64,000 nucleotides of DNA, taken from positions 21,189 through 85,188 of the forward strand of contig JAUVYN010000007.1 of NCBI GenBank assembly GCA_030603065.1, written 5' to 3'. The DNA comes from Pseudomonas sp. Lineage in GTDB: Bacteria; Pseudomonadota; Gammaproteobacteria; Pseudomonadales; Pseudomonadaceae. The notes under the pieces are model-generated. The model did not search any database, was not told where the DNA came from, and saw only the letters and a list, made by a program, of their open reading frames with translations. This document shows, piece by piece, positions 1 to 9,552 of this stretch. A program made the position numbers and the translations under genes. Each line of letters begins with the position of its first letter. Positions within the stretch are counted from its first letter, which is position 1.

Positions 1-2
1 CC

Positions 3-1205
3 CTGGGCTGGTTGCTCAGCATCCTGCCGGAGGGTTCGGAAACCGCCTCCGCGGTACTCTACGCCAGCACCCTGGTGAGCAGCGCTTTTCTGGGATTGCT
101 GCGGATGATCCTGATCCCGCTGATCTTCACCTCCATCGTCGTCGGGGTGGCCAATCTGCAGGCGCATCATCAGGTGCACAGGGTCTGGGTGATCACGCTC
201 TGCTATTTCGTGATTACCGTTTCCCTGGCGATGCTGGTCGCGCTGTTGGCCGCAAACTGGTTCGAGCCGGGGGCCGGGCTGTCGCTTCAGCTCTTCGCCG
301 AAGCCATGGCTGACTTCGAGGCGCGTCAATTGACACTGCCAGAGTTCTTCCAGCATTTTTTTGCCAATCTTTTCCAGAATCCCTTCACCGCCTTCAGCAC
401 CAACAACATTCTCTCGGTGGTGGTTTTCGCCCTGTTCATCGGCATCGCGCTGGTCGCCGGGGGAGAGCGTTTCTCGGCGATCGGCGAGCTGATGCGGCAG
501 ATGCTGGACATGTTGCTGCTTATCACTGGCTGGATCATGCGACTTGCCCCGCTGGGGATTCTGGCGCTGTTGCTCCGGCTGGTAGCGGAGCAGGACGCCG
601 CGCTGCTACTGACGGTGCTCGGTTTCATCGTACTGGTTTTCGCCACTACGCTGTTTCACGGGGTTGTAGTGCTACCGGGTGTGCTTTATCTGGCTACGCG
701 AAGGTCGCCATTGTGGTTCTGGCGCGGCGCGCGGGAAGCGCTGATCACGGCTTTTGCTACCAGTTCGAGCGCAGCGACCCTGCCGATCAGCATGCGCTGC
801 GCGCAGCATAATCTGGGTGTGCGTCAGGGGGTCGCCGGTTTCGTTCTGCCGCTCGGGGCCACCATGAATATGGATGGTACCGCTCTATATGAAGCTGCCG
901 CCGCGCTTTTCGTGGCCAACCTGGTGGGTATCGAGCTGAGCTTCGGGCAGCAGATGGTTGTGTTCTTCACCGCCATGATCGCTTCCACCGGCGCGCCGGG
1001 CATTCCCAGTTCCGGAATGGTGACCATGGTCATGGTGCTGCAGGCGGTCGGTCTGCCTGCGGAGGCTATTGCCATCCTGCTGCCGATCGACAGGGTACTC
1101 GACACCATTCGCACGGCCGTCAACGTCGAGGGTGATCTGATCGGCAGTGTGGTGGTGGACCATCTGGCCGCGGAGCAGGCCGAGAATCCGCGCGATCGGG
1201 TATGA
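3..1205 (+). CDS. Dicarboxylate/amino acid:cation symporter (DAACS family), 5' end outside window
   Basis: Sodium- or proton-coupled inner-membrane symporter of the GltP/DctA/SstT family, taking up acidic amino acids or C4-dicarboxylates. The reading frame is open to the left edge, so the N-terminus is missing; about 400 residues are present. Family marks seen are the serine-rich re-entrant loop SSSAATLPIS, the NMDGT motif in the following membrane segment, and the C-terminal PIDRVLDTIRTAVNVEGD stretch that binds substrate and cation. Many long hydrophobic segments are visible. The substrate cannot be told from sequence alone. It ends 30 bases before the next gene. Confidence 0.9.
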   Translation: MGWLLSILPEGSETASAVLYASTLVSSAFLGLLRMILIPLIFTSIVVGVANLQAHHQVHRVWVITLCYFVITVSLAMLVALLAANWFEPGAGLSLQLFAEAMADFEARQLTLPEFFQHFFANLFQNPFTAFSTNNILSVVVFALFIGIALVAGGERFSAIGELMRQMLDMLLLITGWIMRLAPLGILALLLRLVAEQDAALLLTVLGFIVLVFATTLFHGVVVLPGVLYLATRRSPLWFWRGAREALITAFATSSSAATLPISMRCAQHNLGVRQGVAGFVLPLGATMNMDGTALYEAAAALFVANLVGIELSFGQQMVVFFTAMIASTGAPGIPSSGMVTMVMVLQAVGLPAEAIAILLPIDRVLDTIRTAVNVEGDLIGSVVVDHLAAEQAENPRDRV

Positions 1206-1235
1206 TTGGCACACCATGGCCAACCGGAGACCCAC

Positions 1236-1868
1236 ATGCCCGGCCTCATACGCGAAACCTTTCCTGTCGGTCCGCTACAATGCAACTGCACCATCATTGG
1301 CGATCCGGTAACCAGAAAAGCCGTGGTCGTCGATCCCGGCGGGGACCATCAGTTCATTCTCAAGCGCCTCGACGAGCTTGGGCTGACCGTCGTCAGCATT
1401 ATTCATACCCACGCGCATCTGGACCACTTTCTGGCTTCCGGCGAGATGAAGAAGGCGACCGGCGCTACGCTGCACCTGCACAAGGAAGACCAGTTTCTCT
1501 GGGACAACCTCGAGATGCAGTGTCGGCTGTTCGGCGTGCCCTACAGTCCGGTTCCGGCCCCCGACCATTGGCTGCATGACGACGAAGAGCTGGCCTGCGG
1601 CTGTGGCGTCGCTCTGCATACACCAGGGCACACTCCGGGCTCTATGAGCTTCTGGTTCCCTGCCGACCGTCTGCTGATTGCCGGGGACACGCTGTTTCGC
1701 CGTGGGATCGGGCGGACCGATCTCTGGGGTGGCGACTCCCGCAGTATCGAGCGCTCCATTCGGCAACGCCTGTATACCCTCGACGAGCAGGCGATAGTGG
1801 TCACCGGGCATGGCCCGGACACTAGCATTGGCGAGGAAATGCGCAACAATCCATTCATCCGCGCCTGA
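1236..1868 (+). CDS. Metallo-beta-lactamase-fold hydrolase, YcbL / glyoxalase II-like
   Basis: Predicted cytosolic zinc hydrolase of 210 residues, close in length and sequence layout to E. coli YcbL, a glyoxalase II-like thioesterase. The metal motif THAHLDH is at residues 58-64, followed by HTPGHTPGS, a GDTLF Asp region and a C-terminal GHGPDT His. The ATG at 1236 is chosen because a GGAG Shine-Dalgarno lies 6 bases upstream. An in-frame TTG at 1206 would place that ribosome site inside the gene. Hydrolysis of glutathione-type thioesters is inferred from the family; the true substrate is unknown. Confidence 0.88.
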   Translation: MPGLIRETFPVGPLQCNCTIIGDPVTRKAVVVDPGGDHQFILKRLDELGLTVVSIIHTHAHLDHFLASGEMKKATGATLHLHKEDQFLWDNLEMQCRLFGVPYSPVPAPDHWLHDDEELACGCGVALHTPGHTPGSMSFWFPADRLLIAGDTLFRRGIGRTDLWGGDSRSIERSIRQRLYTLDEQAIVVTGHGPDTSIGEEMRNNPFIRA

Positions 1869-1979
1869 CATGTTTTTCGGCAGAATTTCTGGATCTTTGT
1901 GCTCTGGCTCTCTTTACCAAGCGTCGCAATGATGTAGTCTGTCGCGGAAGCAAGGCACCAATCTCCAAGGAACATTTAC

Positions 1980-2633
1980 ATGAAGATTCAAGGTTTGATG
2001 GCAGCTGGTCTGTGTTCGGTACTGCTGGCAGGTTGTACCACCAATCCCTACACCGGTGAGCAGCAGGCGGGCAAGGCCGGCATTTATGGTCTGGGCGGCG
2101 CCGCCGCCGGTGCGGTGGTCGGCGCAGCCACCTCCAGCCGCAAGGATCGCACCAAGGGCGCGCTGATCGGCGCAACCGTGGGTGGCGCTGCCGGCGCAGG
2201 TTATGGCTACTATGTCGATCAGCAGGAAGCGCGTCTGCGTCAGGAGCTGACCGGCACCGGCGTTCAGGTGATTCGTAACGGCGACAACCTGCAGCTGGTC
2301 ATGCCGGGTAACATCACCTTTGCCAGCAACTCCGCGGACATCTCCAGTAGCTTCTACCCGACGCTCAATTCGCTGGTTAAAGTCTTTCAGGAGTTCAACC
2401 GCAACGGCATCGACATCGTCGGTCACACCGATAGCACTGGTTCGATGGACCTGAACATGCGGCTGTCCCAGCAGCGTGCATCCAGCGTTGCCTCCTATCT
2501 GACCGGCCAGGGTGTTGCCGGTAACCGTATCAGCAGCCGCGGTGTGGGTCCCAGCCAGCCGATCGCCAGTAACGAAACCCAGGCTGGCCGAGCACAGAAC
2601 CGCCGGGTCGAGATCAACCTCCGCCCGCTGTAA
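1980..2633 (+). CDS. OmpA-family lipoprotein with glycine-zipper segment (YiaD-like)
   Basis: Outer-membrane lipoprotein of 217 residues that probably anchors to peptidoglycan. A signal peptide ends in lipobox LAGC, with the acylated Cys at residue 19. A Gly/Ala-rich glycine-zipper region follows (about residues 35-75). The C-terminal OmpA-like domain holds the peptidoglycan-binding pattern around VGHTDSTGS and the NRRVEINLRPL ending. Length and order match E. coli YiaD and its Pseudomonas homologues. AAGGA lies about 10 bases before the ATG. A strong terminator follows directly, so this is a single-gene transcript or the end of one. Confidence 0.9.
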   Translation: MKIQGLMAAGLCSVLLAGCTTNPYTGEQQAGKAGIYGLGGAAAGAVVGAATSSRKDRTKGALIGATVGGAAGAGYGYYVDQQEARLRQELTGTGVQVIRNGDNLQLVMPGNITFASNSADISSSFYPTLNSLVKVFQEFNRNGIDIVGHTDSTGSMDLNMRLSQQRASSVASYLTGQGVAGNRISSRGVGPSQPIASNETQAGRAQNRRVEINLRPL

Positions 2634-2655
2634 ATATTGCTGCTTCAGAAACGAA

Positions 2656-2683
2656 AGGGCGCGCTGGTTGGCGCGCCCTTTTG
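2656..2683 (+). terminator. Rho-independent terminator after OmpA-like lipoprotein gene
   Basis: GGGCGCGC and GCGCGCCC form an 8-bp stem around a short loop and are followed by TTTT. It sits 23 bases after the stop codon, in the convergent gap with the acyltransferase gene. Confidence 0.85.
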
Positions 2684-2708
2684 GTACTCATGATACCGAT
2701 TCCCTGGG

Positions 2709-3614
2709 TCAGCCTCCGGGTGGGTACTGCTGATGCAGTTGTTCGAGCAATACTTCCTTGTCTCGCCACAGGCCATTGATCCACTCTTGAAATTCTTCAC
2801 GGAAGGCCTGGTCGTTTTGATAGCTTTTGCCCAGAAACTCCGCCGGGATGGGTCTGATACGGCAGCGCATCACCACCTTGCGAATGCGCCCGCTCAGCAG
2901 ATCCCAGAAGCTCGGCGCCCCGTCCGGGTAATGAATGGTAATGTCTACCAGTGACCGCAACTGTGTGCCCATGGCATCCAGAACGAATGCGACACCGCCG
3001 GACTTTGGGCGAAGCAGATGGCGGAAGGGCGATTTCTGCTCGATCCGCTTGCTCTCACTGAGGCGGGTCCCTTCGAGAAAGTTGAACACTGCAACCGGCG
3101 TGTGTTTGAACTTCTCACAGGCCCGACGGGTTGCCGCGATGTCCTGACCGGCTTTTTCCGGGTGGCGATCCAGGTACGCCTTGGTGTAGCGCTTCATGAA
3201 AGGGAAGTCGAGCGCCCACCAGCATATCCCTATGACCGGAACCCAGATCAGCTCCTGTTTGAGAAAGAATTTCAGCATCGGCATGCGCCGGTTCAGGTTG
3301 TGCTGAAGAACCAGTATGTCCACCCAGCTCTGATGATTGCTGGTCACCAGATACCAGCCGTCATGGTCGAGCCGTTCGCGCCCATCGATGTCCCATTCGA
3401 TCCGTCCTGCCAGAGCCATCCAGCCACTGTTGCAGAGGATCCAGAACTCGGCGATGCGAATTATCGCCTTGGTGCAGAGTTTCTGCAGCGGCTTGAAGGG
3501 GAGCAGTTTGAGCAGCGCTATGGGAAAAAGCACGCTGGCACAGATCAGCGTGTTGGATATCAGCAGGAGCGCCGACAGGACGCCCCTGACGAACGCAGGC
3601 AGAAAACTCAGCAT
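2709..3614 (-). CDS. yihG: PlsC-type acyltransferase, YihG family
   Basis: Inner-membrane 1-acylglycerol-3-phosphate-type acyltransferase of about 301 residues. The catalytic block NHQSWVD (the NHxxxxD motif) and the FLEGTR phosphate-binding motif are present. WVPVIGICWWALDFPFMKRY and CEKFK also follow the E. coli YihG order. Two hydrophobic segments lie in the first 60 residues. The ATG at 3614 is taken as start; an in-frame GTG at 3620 is about equally possible. The gene begins 37 bases after pta on the same strand, so co-transcription is possible. YihG is thought to shape phospholipid acyl composition; here that is by homology only. Confidence 0.87.
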   Translation of the reverse strand: MLSFLPAFVRGVLSALLLISNTLICASVLFPIALLKLLPFKPLQKLCTKAIIRIAEFWILCNSGWMALAGRIEWDIDGRERLDHDGWYLVTSNHQSWVDILVLQHNLNRRMPMLKFFLKQELIWVPVIGICWWALDFPFMKRYTKAYLDRHPEKAGQDIAATRRACEKFKHTPVAVFNFLEGTRLSESKRIEQKSPFRHLLRPKSGGVAFVLDAMGTQLRSLVDITIHYPDGAPSFWDLLSGRIRKVVMRCRIRPIPAEFLGKSYQNDQAFREEFQEWINGLWRDKEVLLEQLHQQYPPGG

Positions 3615-3651
3615 GGGCACATATCTCGCGCCCAGCAGTGCTGGGCGATGG

Positions 3652-5781
3652 TTACTGTTTGTCAGCCTGAATCGCGGTCAGCGCGATGGTAAACACGATG
3701 TCATCCACCAGCGCGCCCCGTGACAGGTCGTTGACCGGTTTGCGAAGACCCTGAAGCATCGGCCCGACGCTCACGACGTTGGCGCTGCGCTGAACCGCTT
3801 TGTAGGTTGTGTTGCCGGTGTTCAGGTCCGGGAAAACGAACACCGTCGCCTTACCGGCAACCGGACTGTTCGGCGCCTTCTGCCGGCCGACGCTGGCAAT
3901 GGCCGCGGCATCATACTGGAGCGGACCGTCGATCAGAAGCCCAGGCTCGCGTTCTCGGGCGATGCGCGTCGCCTCGCGAACCTTCTCCACGTCAACCCCG
4001 GTGCCCGACTCCATGGTCGAGTAACTGATCATCGCTACCCGCGCCGGAATTCCGAAGGCTTCGGCAGAACGTGCACTCTGAATCGCGATTTCCGCCAGCT
4101 CTTCGGCATTCGGGTCAGGGTTCACCGCGCAGTCGCCGTACACCAGAACCTGATCCGGCAGCAGCATGAAGAAGATCGATGACACAAGGTTGTACCCGGG
4201 TGCTGTCTTGATCAACTGAAACGCTGGGCGGATGGTGTTGGCGGTGGTGTGGATCGCGCCGGAAACCAGTCCGTCGACCTCGTCCAGGGCCAGCATCATG
4301 GTACCAAGCACGACCTTGTCTTCCAGCTGCTGCAGGGCCATGGGCGCATTCAGGCCCCGGCCGCGGCGCAACTCGACCATCGGCTCCACGTAGCGCTCCC
4401 GGACGCTGTCCGGGTCGATGATCTCCAGCGTGTCGGGGAGGGTAATGTGCTGGGCACGGGCAACGGCCTCCACCGCTTCACGCTTCGCAAGTAGAACGCA
4501 GTGGGCTATGCCGCGACGCTCACAGATTGCCGCAGCCTGCACGGTCCGGGGCTCGTCGCCCTCGGGCAGTACGATACGTTTTTTCGCGAGCTGTGCGCGT
4601 CGTACCAGCTCGTAACGAAACGCTGGCGGAGACATGCGCAGCTCTCGCGGTTTGCCGCAACGCGCCTGCAGCCAGGCGTGATCGATATGTGAAGCGACGT
4701 AGTCAGTCACTGTCTCGGCTCGTTCGCGGTCGTCGATGGGGATCTCGCGGTTCATGCGATCGAGCTGGGTGGCGGTCTTGAAGCTGTTGGTTTCGACGCA
4801 CAGCAAGGGCAGGCCACTATCGAGCGCCGGCTGGCAGAGTTGCAGCACGCGGGCATCCGGGCGCATTCCGCCGGTGAGCAGCAAGCCGGCCAGTGGCGTC
4901 CCGGCAAGGGCAGAGAGGCTCGCAGCGATGATCACGTCGTCCCGGTCGCCAGGCGTCACGATCAGGGTGCCGGGTTTGAGCCTGGAAATGATGTTGGGCA
5001 CGGTACGAGCGCAGAGCGCGATCTCCATGACCCGCCGGGTGCTCATGTCGCCGTCACTGACGATTGTCGCACCGAGGAGGTTGGCCACATCCACTGCGCG
5101 GGGGGCGTTCAGTTCGTCCTGCCACGGGACGCAGCCAATGAGCCGGAAATCTTCCGTATCGAGCACCCTGGAGTGCTGCTTCAATGCCAGCGCAAAGCCC
5201 TTCAGCGTGCGCTTCAGCTCACCGGTGTCGGCGGGCGGCCCTTCGCTGCTGTCCAGTTCGGTGACCTTGTTGACTATGACGCCGATCACCTTGGGGTCGC
5301 GGGGCCCCCCGAAGGTCTGGGCATGAATCTCGATGCGGTTGGCCAGGCTGTCCATCGACTCGCCGTCGGGTGCGCTGACCAGTATCACGTCGGCATCCAG
5401 GGTCTTGGCCAGATGATTGTTGATGCGCGCCGCATAACTGGCCTGGCGTGTCGGTACCATTCCCTCCACGACCACCACATCCGCGTCTACGGCGGCCTGT
5501 TGGTAACGACTGATGATGTCTTCGAGTACTTCTGCGAGTTCGCCTTCGGCCAGCCGCTTTTCAACGTCGGCCAGCTCCAGCGGCTTCGGGGGCGTAAGTC
5601 CCAGCGTCCGGGAGATCAGTTCCGTGGAACGCTCCGGACCCAGGTCGCCCGGGTGCGGCTGAGCGATGGGTTTGAGAAAGTGTACCTTTAGTCCGGTGCG
5701 CTGTAGGGCACGGACAAGCCCAAGGCTGATGGAAGTCAGGCCTACGCCAAAACCGGTCGGTGCAACGAAAAAGGTGTGCAT
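3652..5781 (-). CDS. pta: Phosphate acetyltransferase
   Basis: Interconverts acetyl-CoA and acetyl phosphate in the Pta-AckA acetate pathway (cytosol). The protein is 709 residues, the long form. An N-terminal P-loop-like/DRTGG regulatory half starts MHTFFVAPTGFGVGLTS, and the C-terminal catalytic PTA_PTB half (about residues 385-705) contains KRIVLPEGDEPR, YGDCAVNPDPN and FPDLNTGNTTYK. The ATG at 5781 follows AAGGAAC; the longer frame up to 5856 runs into ackA and is rejected. It lies 10 bases downstream of ackA in the same transcript, the ackA-pta order seen in pseudomonads. Confidence 0.96.
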   Translation of the reverse strand: MHTFFVAPTGFGVGLTSISLGLVRALQRTGLKVHFLKPIAQPHPGDLGPERSTELISRTLGLTPPKPLELADVEKRLAEGELAEVLEDIISRYQQAAVDADVVVVEGMVPTRQASYAARINNHLAKTLDADVILVSAPDGESMDSLANRIEIHAQTFGGPRDPKVIGVIVNKVTELDSSEGPPADTGELKRTLKGFALALKQHSRVLDTEDFRLIGCVPWQDELNAPRAVDVANLLGATIVSDGDMSTRRVMEIALCARTVPNIISRLKPGTLIVTPGDRDDVIIAASLSALAGTPLAGLLLTGGMRPDARVLQLCQPALDSGLPLLCVETNSFKTATQLDRMNREIPIDDRERAETVTDYVASHIDHAWLQARCGKPRELRMSPPAFRYELVRRAQLAKKRIVLPEGDEPRTVQAAAICERRGIAHCVLLAKREAVEAVARAQHITLPDTLEIIDPDSVRERYVEPMVELRRGRGLNAPMALQQLEDKVVLGTMMLALDEVDGLVSGAIHTTANTIRPAFQLIKTAPGYNLVSSIFFMLLPDQVLVYGDCAVNPDPNAEELAEIAIQSARSAEAFGIPARVAMISYSTMESGTGVDVEKVREATRIAREREPGLLIDGPLQYDAAAIASVGRQKAPNSPVAGKATVFVFPDLNTGNTTYKAVQRSANVVSVGPMLQGLRKPVNDLSRGALVDDIVFTIALTAIQADKQ

Positions 5782-5791
5782 GAATGTTCCT

Positions 5792-6994
5792 TCAGCTTGA
5801 GCGGGTTTGGGTGTCGAGCAGGGCGAGACTTTCCTCGGCGATCTGCCGTTCTTCATCGGTAGGAATCACCAGCACCGCAGGCGAACCATGCCCCTGGATA
5901 GCGCCCGCCTGGCCGCGGGGCAAAGCGATATTGCGGTCCGGGTCAAGGTTCAGACCGAGAATCCCCAGATGACTGAGCGTCAGCGCCCGCACCAATGCGG
6001 AGTTTTCGCCGATGCCGCCGGTGAAGATCAGGCCGTCGAGCCTTGGCAGGGCTACCGCCAGGCCGGCGAGCGAGCGGGCGAGCCGGTAGCAGAATACTTC
6101 AATAGCCAGTCGAGCGCCGTGATGTCCGTCCGCCCGTGCCTGTTCGAGCTGCCGCATGTCGTTGGTCAGTCCGGAGAGGCCCAGCAGACCGCTTTCGCGG
6201 TTGAGCAGTCGTTCGATGCGCTCGAGATCCCAGCCGAGCGTGCGAGCCAGATGGGCGTGCAGATTGGGGTCTACGTCGCCACTACGGGTGCCCATCACCA
6301 GACCCTCCAGCGGGGTCAGTCCCATGCTTGTATCCAGGCTGCGTCCGTTCAGAACGGCGCAGCTGGAGCAACCGTTGCCCAGATGAGCGCTGAGCCAGGC
6401 GCCTTCGCCAGCATTCATGCCGGCCAGAATGCTCGCCTGGTTGGTTACGTACTGGTGACTGGTTCCATGAAAGCCATAGCGGCGGACGCCGTGAAGGGTG
6501 TAGAGCTCATCAGGCAGCGCATAGCGATAGGCATGTGCAGGCATGCTCTGATGGAACGCGGTGTCGAAGATGGCCACGTGGGGAACGTCGGTGAACACGC
6601 CCATGGCTGCCCGGATGCCGATCAGGTTGGCAGGGTTGTGCAGTGGTGCCAGTGGCGCGTTGGCCTCGATTGCGTCCATGACTTCCTGATCGATGACTCG
6701 TGCGCCGGTGAAATGCTCGCCACCATGCACGACGCGATGCCCTACCGCGCTGGGCGGCTGCCCAGCATGGTTTTCTATCAGAGGAAGCAGCGCGCTCAGG
6801 GCATCGACATGCTCATTGCCGTGCAAGGAGGCCTGGTGGCTTTGCTCACCGCTTTTGAAGCTCAGGCTTGCCTGCGGGCTGCCCAGACGCTCGGCCAGCC
6901 CGCTTAGCACCGCTTCGCTCTGACCCTCCTGGCGAAGGGCGAACTTGATCGAAGAACTCCCGCAATTGATCACAAGCACCAGTCTGTTAGTCAT
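5792..6994 (-). CDS. ackA: Acetate kinase
   Basis: Phosphorylates acetate with ATP, or makes ATP from acetyl phosphate. The protein is 400 residues, the family's usual length. The N-terminal NCGSSSIKF phosphate-binding motif, the GHRVVHGG motif, the FDTAFH catalytic stretch, HLGNGCS and the GGIGENS C-terminal motif are all intact. The ATG at 6994 is preceded by GGGAGAAAC. It is the first gene of an ackA-pta operon and is divergent from the FKBP gene, so the promoter lies in the 140-base gap between them. Confidence 0.96.
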   Translation of the reverse strand: MTNRLVLVINCGSSSIKFALRQEGQSEAVLSGLAERLGSPQASLSFKSGEQSHQASLHGNEHVDALSALLPLIENHAGQPPSAVGHRVVHGGEHFTGARVIDQEVMDAIEANAPLAPLHNPANLIGIRAAMGVFTDVPHVAIFDTAFHQSMPAHAYRYALPDELYTLHGVRRYGFHGTSHQYVTNQASILAGMNAGEGAWLSAHLGNGCSSCAVLNGRSLDTSMGLTPLEGLVMGTRSGDVDPNLHAHLARTLGWDLERIERLLNRESGLLGLSGLTNDMRQLEQARADGHHGARLAIEVFCYRLARSLAGLAVALPRLDGLIFTGGIGENSALVRALTLSHLGILGLNLDPDRNIALPRGQAGAIQGHGSPAVLVIPTDEERQIAEESLALLDTQTRSS

Positions 6995-7134
6995 GTTTCT
7001 CCCTTGTTGCGGTGGTCTGGTCGGGCGCGAGCCGTGCACTCATCTTCAGGGCCGGCCTTGTGTCGGTCAACCCGTGCGTTATCGTTCCAACCGGCGTAGT
7101 ATTGGTGGTTTATTCGCAAAGACAGGATTCCGTT

Positions 7135-7620
7135 ATGCAGATCGCCGCCAACAAAGCCGTTTCGATTGACTACACTTTGACCAACGATGCCGGTGAAGTT
7201 CTCGACTCTTCTGCTGGCGGCGCTCCGCTGGTGTATCTGCACGGTGCCGGCAACATCATCCAGGGCCTGGAGCAGGCGCTCGCGGGCAAGCAGGCGGGTG
7301 ACGAGCTGAAAGTCTCGGTCGAGCCGGAGAATGCCTATGGTGAATTCAATCCCGAACTGGTCGCGGTGCTTGGTCGCAACATGTTCGAAGGTGTCGATGA
7401 GCTTGAAGTCGGTATGCAATTTCACGCCTCCGGCCCTGATGGTGGTATGCAGATCGTGACCATTACTGCACTGGATGGCGATGAGGTGACCATTGATGGC
7501 AATCACCCGCTGGCTGGTCAGCGCCTGACTTTCGAGGTGAAGGTCGTCGGGGTGCGTGAAGCCAGTGAAGACGAACTTGCGCATGGCCACATCCACGGGG
7601 AAGGTGGTGTCGAGCACTAA
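7135..7620 (+). CDS. FKBP-type peptidyl-prolyl isomerase, SlyD-like
   Basis: Cytosolic prolyl isomerase and chaperone of 161 residues. The FKBP core is split by an insert-in-flap domain, as in SlyD (VYLHGAGNIIQGLEQALAGK, then PENAYGEF). It ends in a short His-rich tail (HGHIHGEGGVEH) that may bind nickel or zinc but is shorter than the E. coli SlyD tail. The start at 7135 is the ATG before QIAANKAVSIDY; longer in-frame starts run into the divergent ackA promoter region. A clear terminator follows. Confidence 0.9.
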   Translation: MQIAANKAVSIDYTLTNDAGEVLDSSAGGAPLVYLHGAGNIIQGLEQALAGKQAGDELKVSVEPENAYGEFNPELVAVLGRNMFEGVDELEVGMQFHASGPDGGMQIVTITALDGDEVTIDGNHPLAGQRLTFEVKVVGVREASEDELAHGHIHGEGGVEH

Positions 7621-7641
7621 GCTCAGTTCGCTTTCCTCGAG

Positions 7642-7673
7642 CCCCCATCAGCGCACGCTGGTGGGGGTTTTTT
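7642..7673 (+). terminator. Rho-independent terminator after FKBP gene
   Basis: CCCCCATCAGC and GCTGGTGGGGG form a long stem with a short loop, followed by six T residues. It begins 21 bases past the stop codon. Confidence 0.92.
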
Positions 7674-7739
7674 GTATCCGCTCCTTGTGTGATCGCTCTA
7701 TGCTGAGCTATCAGCATCATGAATGATGGCTATCAGAAG

Positions 7740-7757
7740 TATATGACCGGTCGTATA
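7740..7757. promoter_or_regulatory. Palindromic operator candidate upstream of the TetR-family gene
   Basis: The 18-base near-perfect palindrome TATATGACCGGTCGTATA has one mismatched pair. It ends 8 bases before the ATG of the TetR gene. Its core GACCGGTC recurs upstream of the next gene at 8366-8381. Autoregulation is inferred. Confidence 0.65.
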
Positions 7758-7765
7758 GTGCGCGC

Positions 7766-8350
7766 ATGAACAGCATTCAGGACAAACGCGCTCGTATCCT
7801 TGCCGCCGGCACCCAGGTGATGTTGCGCAAGGGTTATAACGGCACTGGGGTACAGGAGATCACCCAGGGAGCAGGCGTGCCCAAAGGGTCTTTCTACCAC
7901 TACTTCGAAAGCAAGGAAGACTTCGCCATCCAGGCGCTGCATTACTATTACCTGCCTCGGCTGGAACGTTTCGCCAGGGCGCTGGATAGTTCCGAGGGCT
8001 CACCGCGCGAGCGTGTACTTCGCTTCTATCGCGATCTGGTCGGGTACTTCGCGAATCAGGAGGAACCCACTCATCAATGCTTCATTGGCAGCCTCTGCCA
8101 TGAAAAGGCAGAAGAGAGCCAACCTATCGGTTACGCCGCCAGCGCCATCCTGCAACGTTCTACCGATGTGCTTGCTGGCTGCCTGCAGCAGGCCCAGGCT
8201 GCCGGCGAGCTATCCGCTGAGCAGGATCCATGCGCACTGGCGGCCTTCATCGGCGCCGCATGGGAAGGTGCCCTGTTGCGCATGAAGATAGATCGCCAGA
8301 TAGAGCCGTTAAGGGTGTTCATCACCCAGCTCGAGCGCCTGTTGCATTGA
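7766..8350 (+). CDS. TetR-family regulator, NemR/AcuR-like
   Basis: DNA-binding repressor of 194 residues. The N-terminal helix-turn-helix spans about residues 8-55 (ILAAGTQVMLRKGYNGTGVQEITQGAGVPKGSFYHYF), followed by a TetR_C_6/AcuR-type ligand domain with HQCFIGSL. Cys105 falls where E. coli NemR carries its redox-sensing Cys106, and a second cysteine is at 111. NemR senses electrophiles and hypochlorite and controls an Old Yellow Enzyme; the same pairing is seen here, with the reductase gene 72 bases downstream. NemR function is inferred from family and context. Confidence 0.85.
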   Translation: MNSIQDKRARILAAGTQVMLRKGYNGTGVQEITQGAGVPKGSFYHYFESKEDFAIQALHYYYLPRLERFARALDSSEGSPRERVLRFYRDLVGYFANQEEPTHQCFIGSLCHEKAEESQPIGYAASAILQRSTDVLAGCLQQAQAAGELSAEQDPCALAAFIGAAWEGALLRMKIDRQIEPLRVFITQLERLLH

Positions 8351-8365
8351 AGCGTTCAGTTTTCT

Positions 8366-8381
8366 AGACGACCGGTCAACT
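8366..8381. promoter_or_regulatory. Second operator candidate (GACCGGTC core) upstream of the flavin reductase gene
   Basis: AGACGACCGGTCAACT carries the same 8-bp palindromic core as the site at 7740-7757, with weaker flanking symmetry. It lies between the TetR gene and its probable target, 41 bases before the ATG. It may give the reductase its own regulated promoter. Confidence 0.5.
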
Positions 8382-8422
8382 GCCGTTCGTTATATCCCTC
8401 GAATTTTTCACAGGAGAGCTTT

Positions 8423-9532
<1,110 letters not shown>

Positions 9533-9552
9533 ATGTCTGCGGAGTCTGCCGC

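Noticed and set aside
5782-5856. Longer N-terminus for phosphate acetyltransferase
   Set aside because: It would overlap the end of ackA, and the ATG at 5781 has a good ribosome site and the family N-terminus.
5807-6907. 366-codon open frame opposite ackA
   Set aside because: Antisense shadow; ackA motifs are complete on the other strand.
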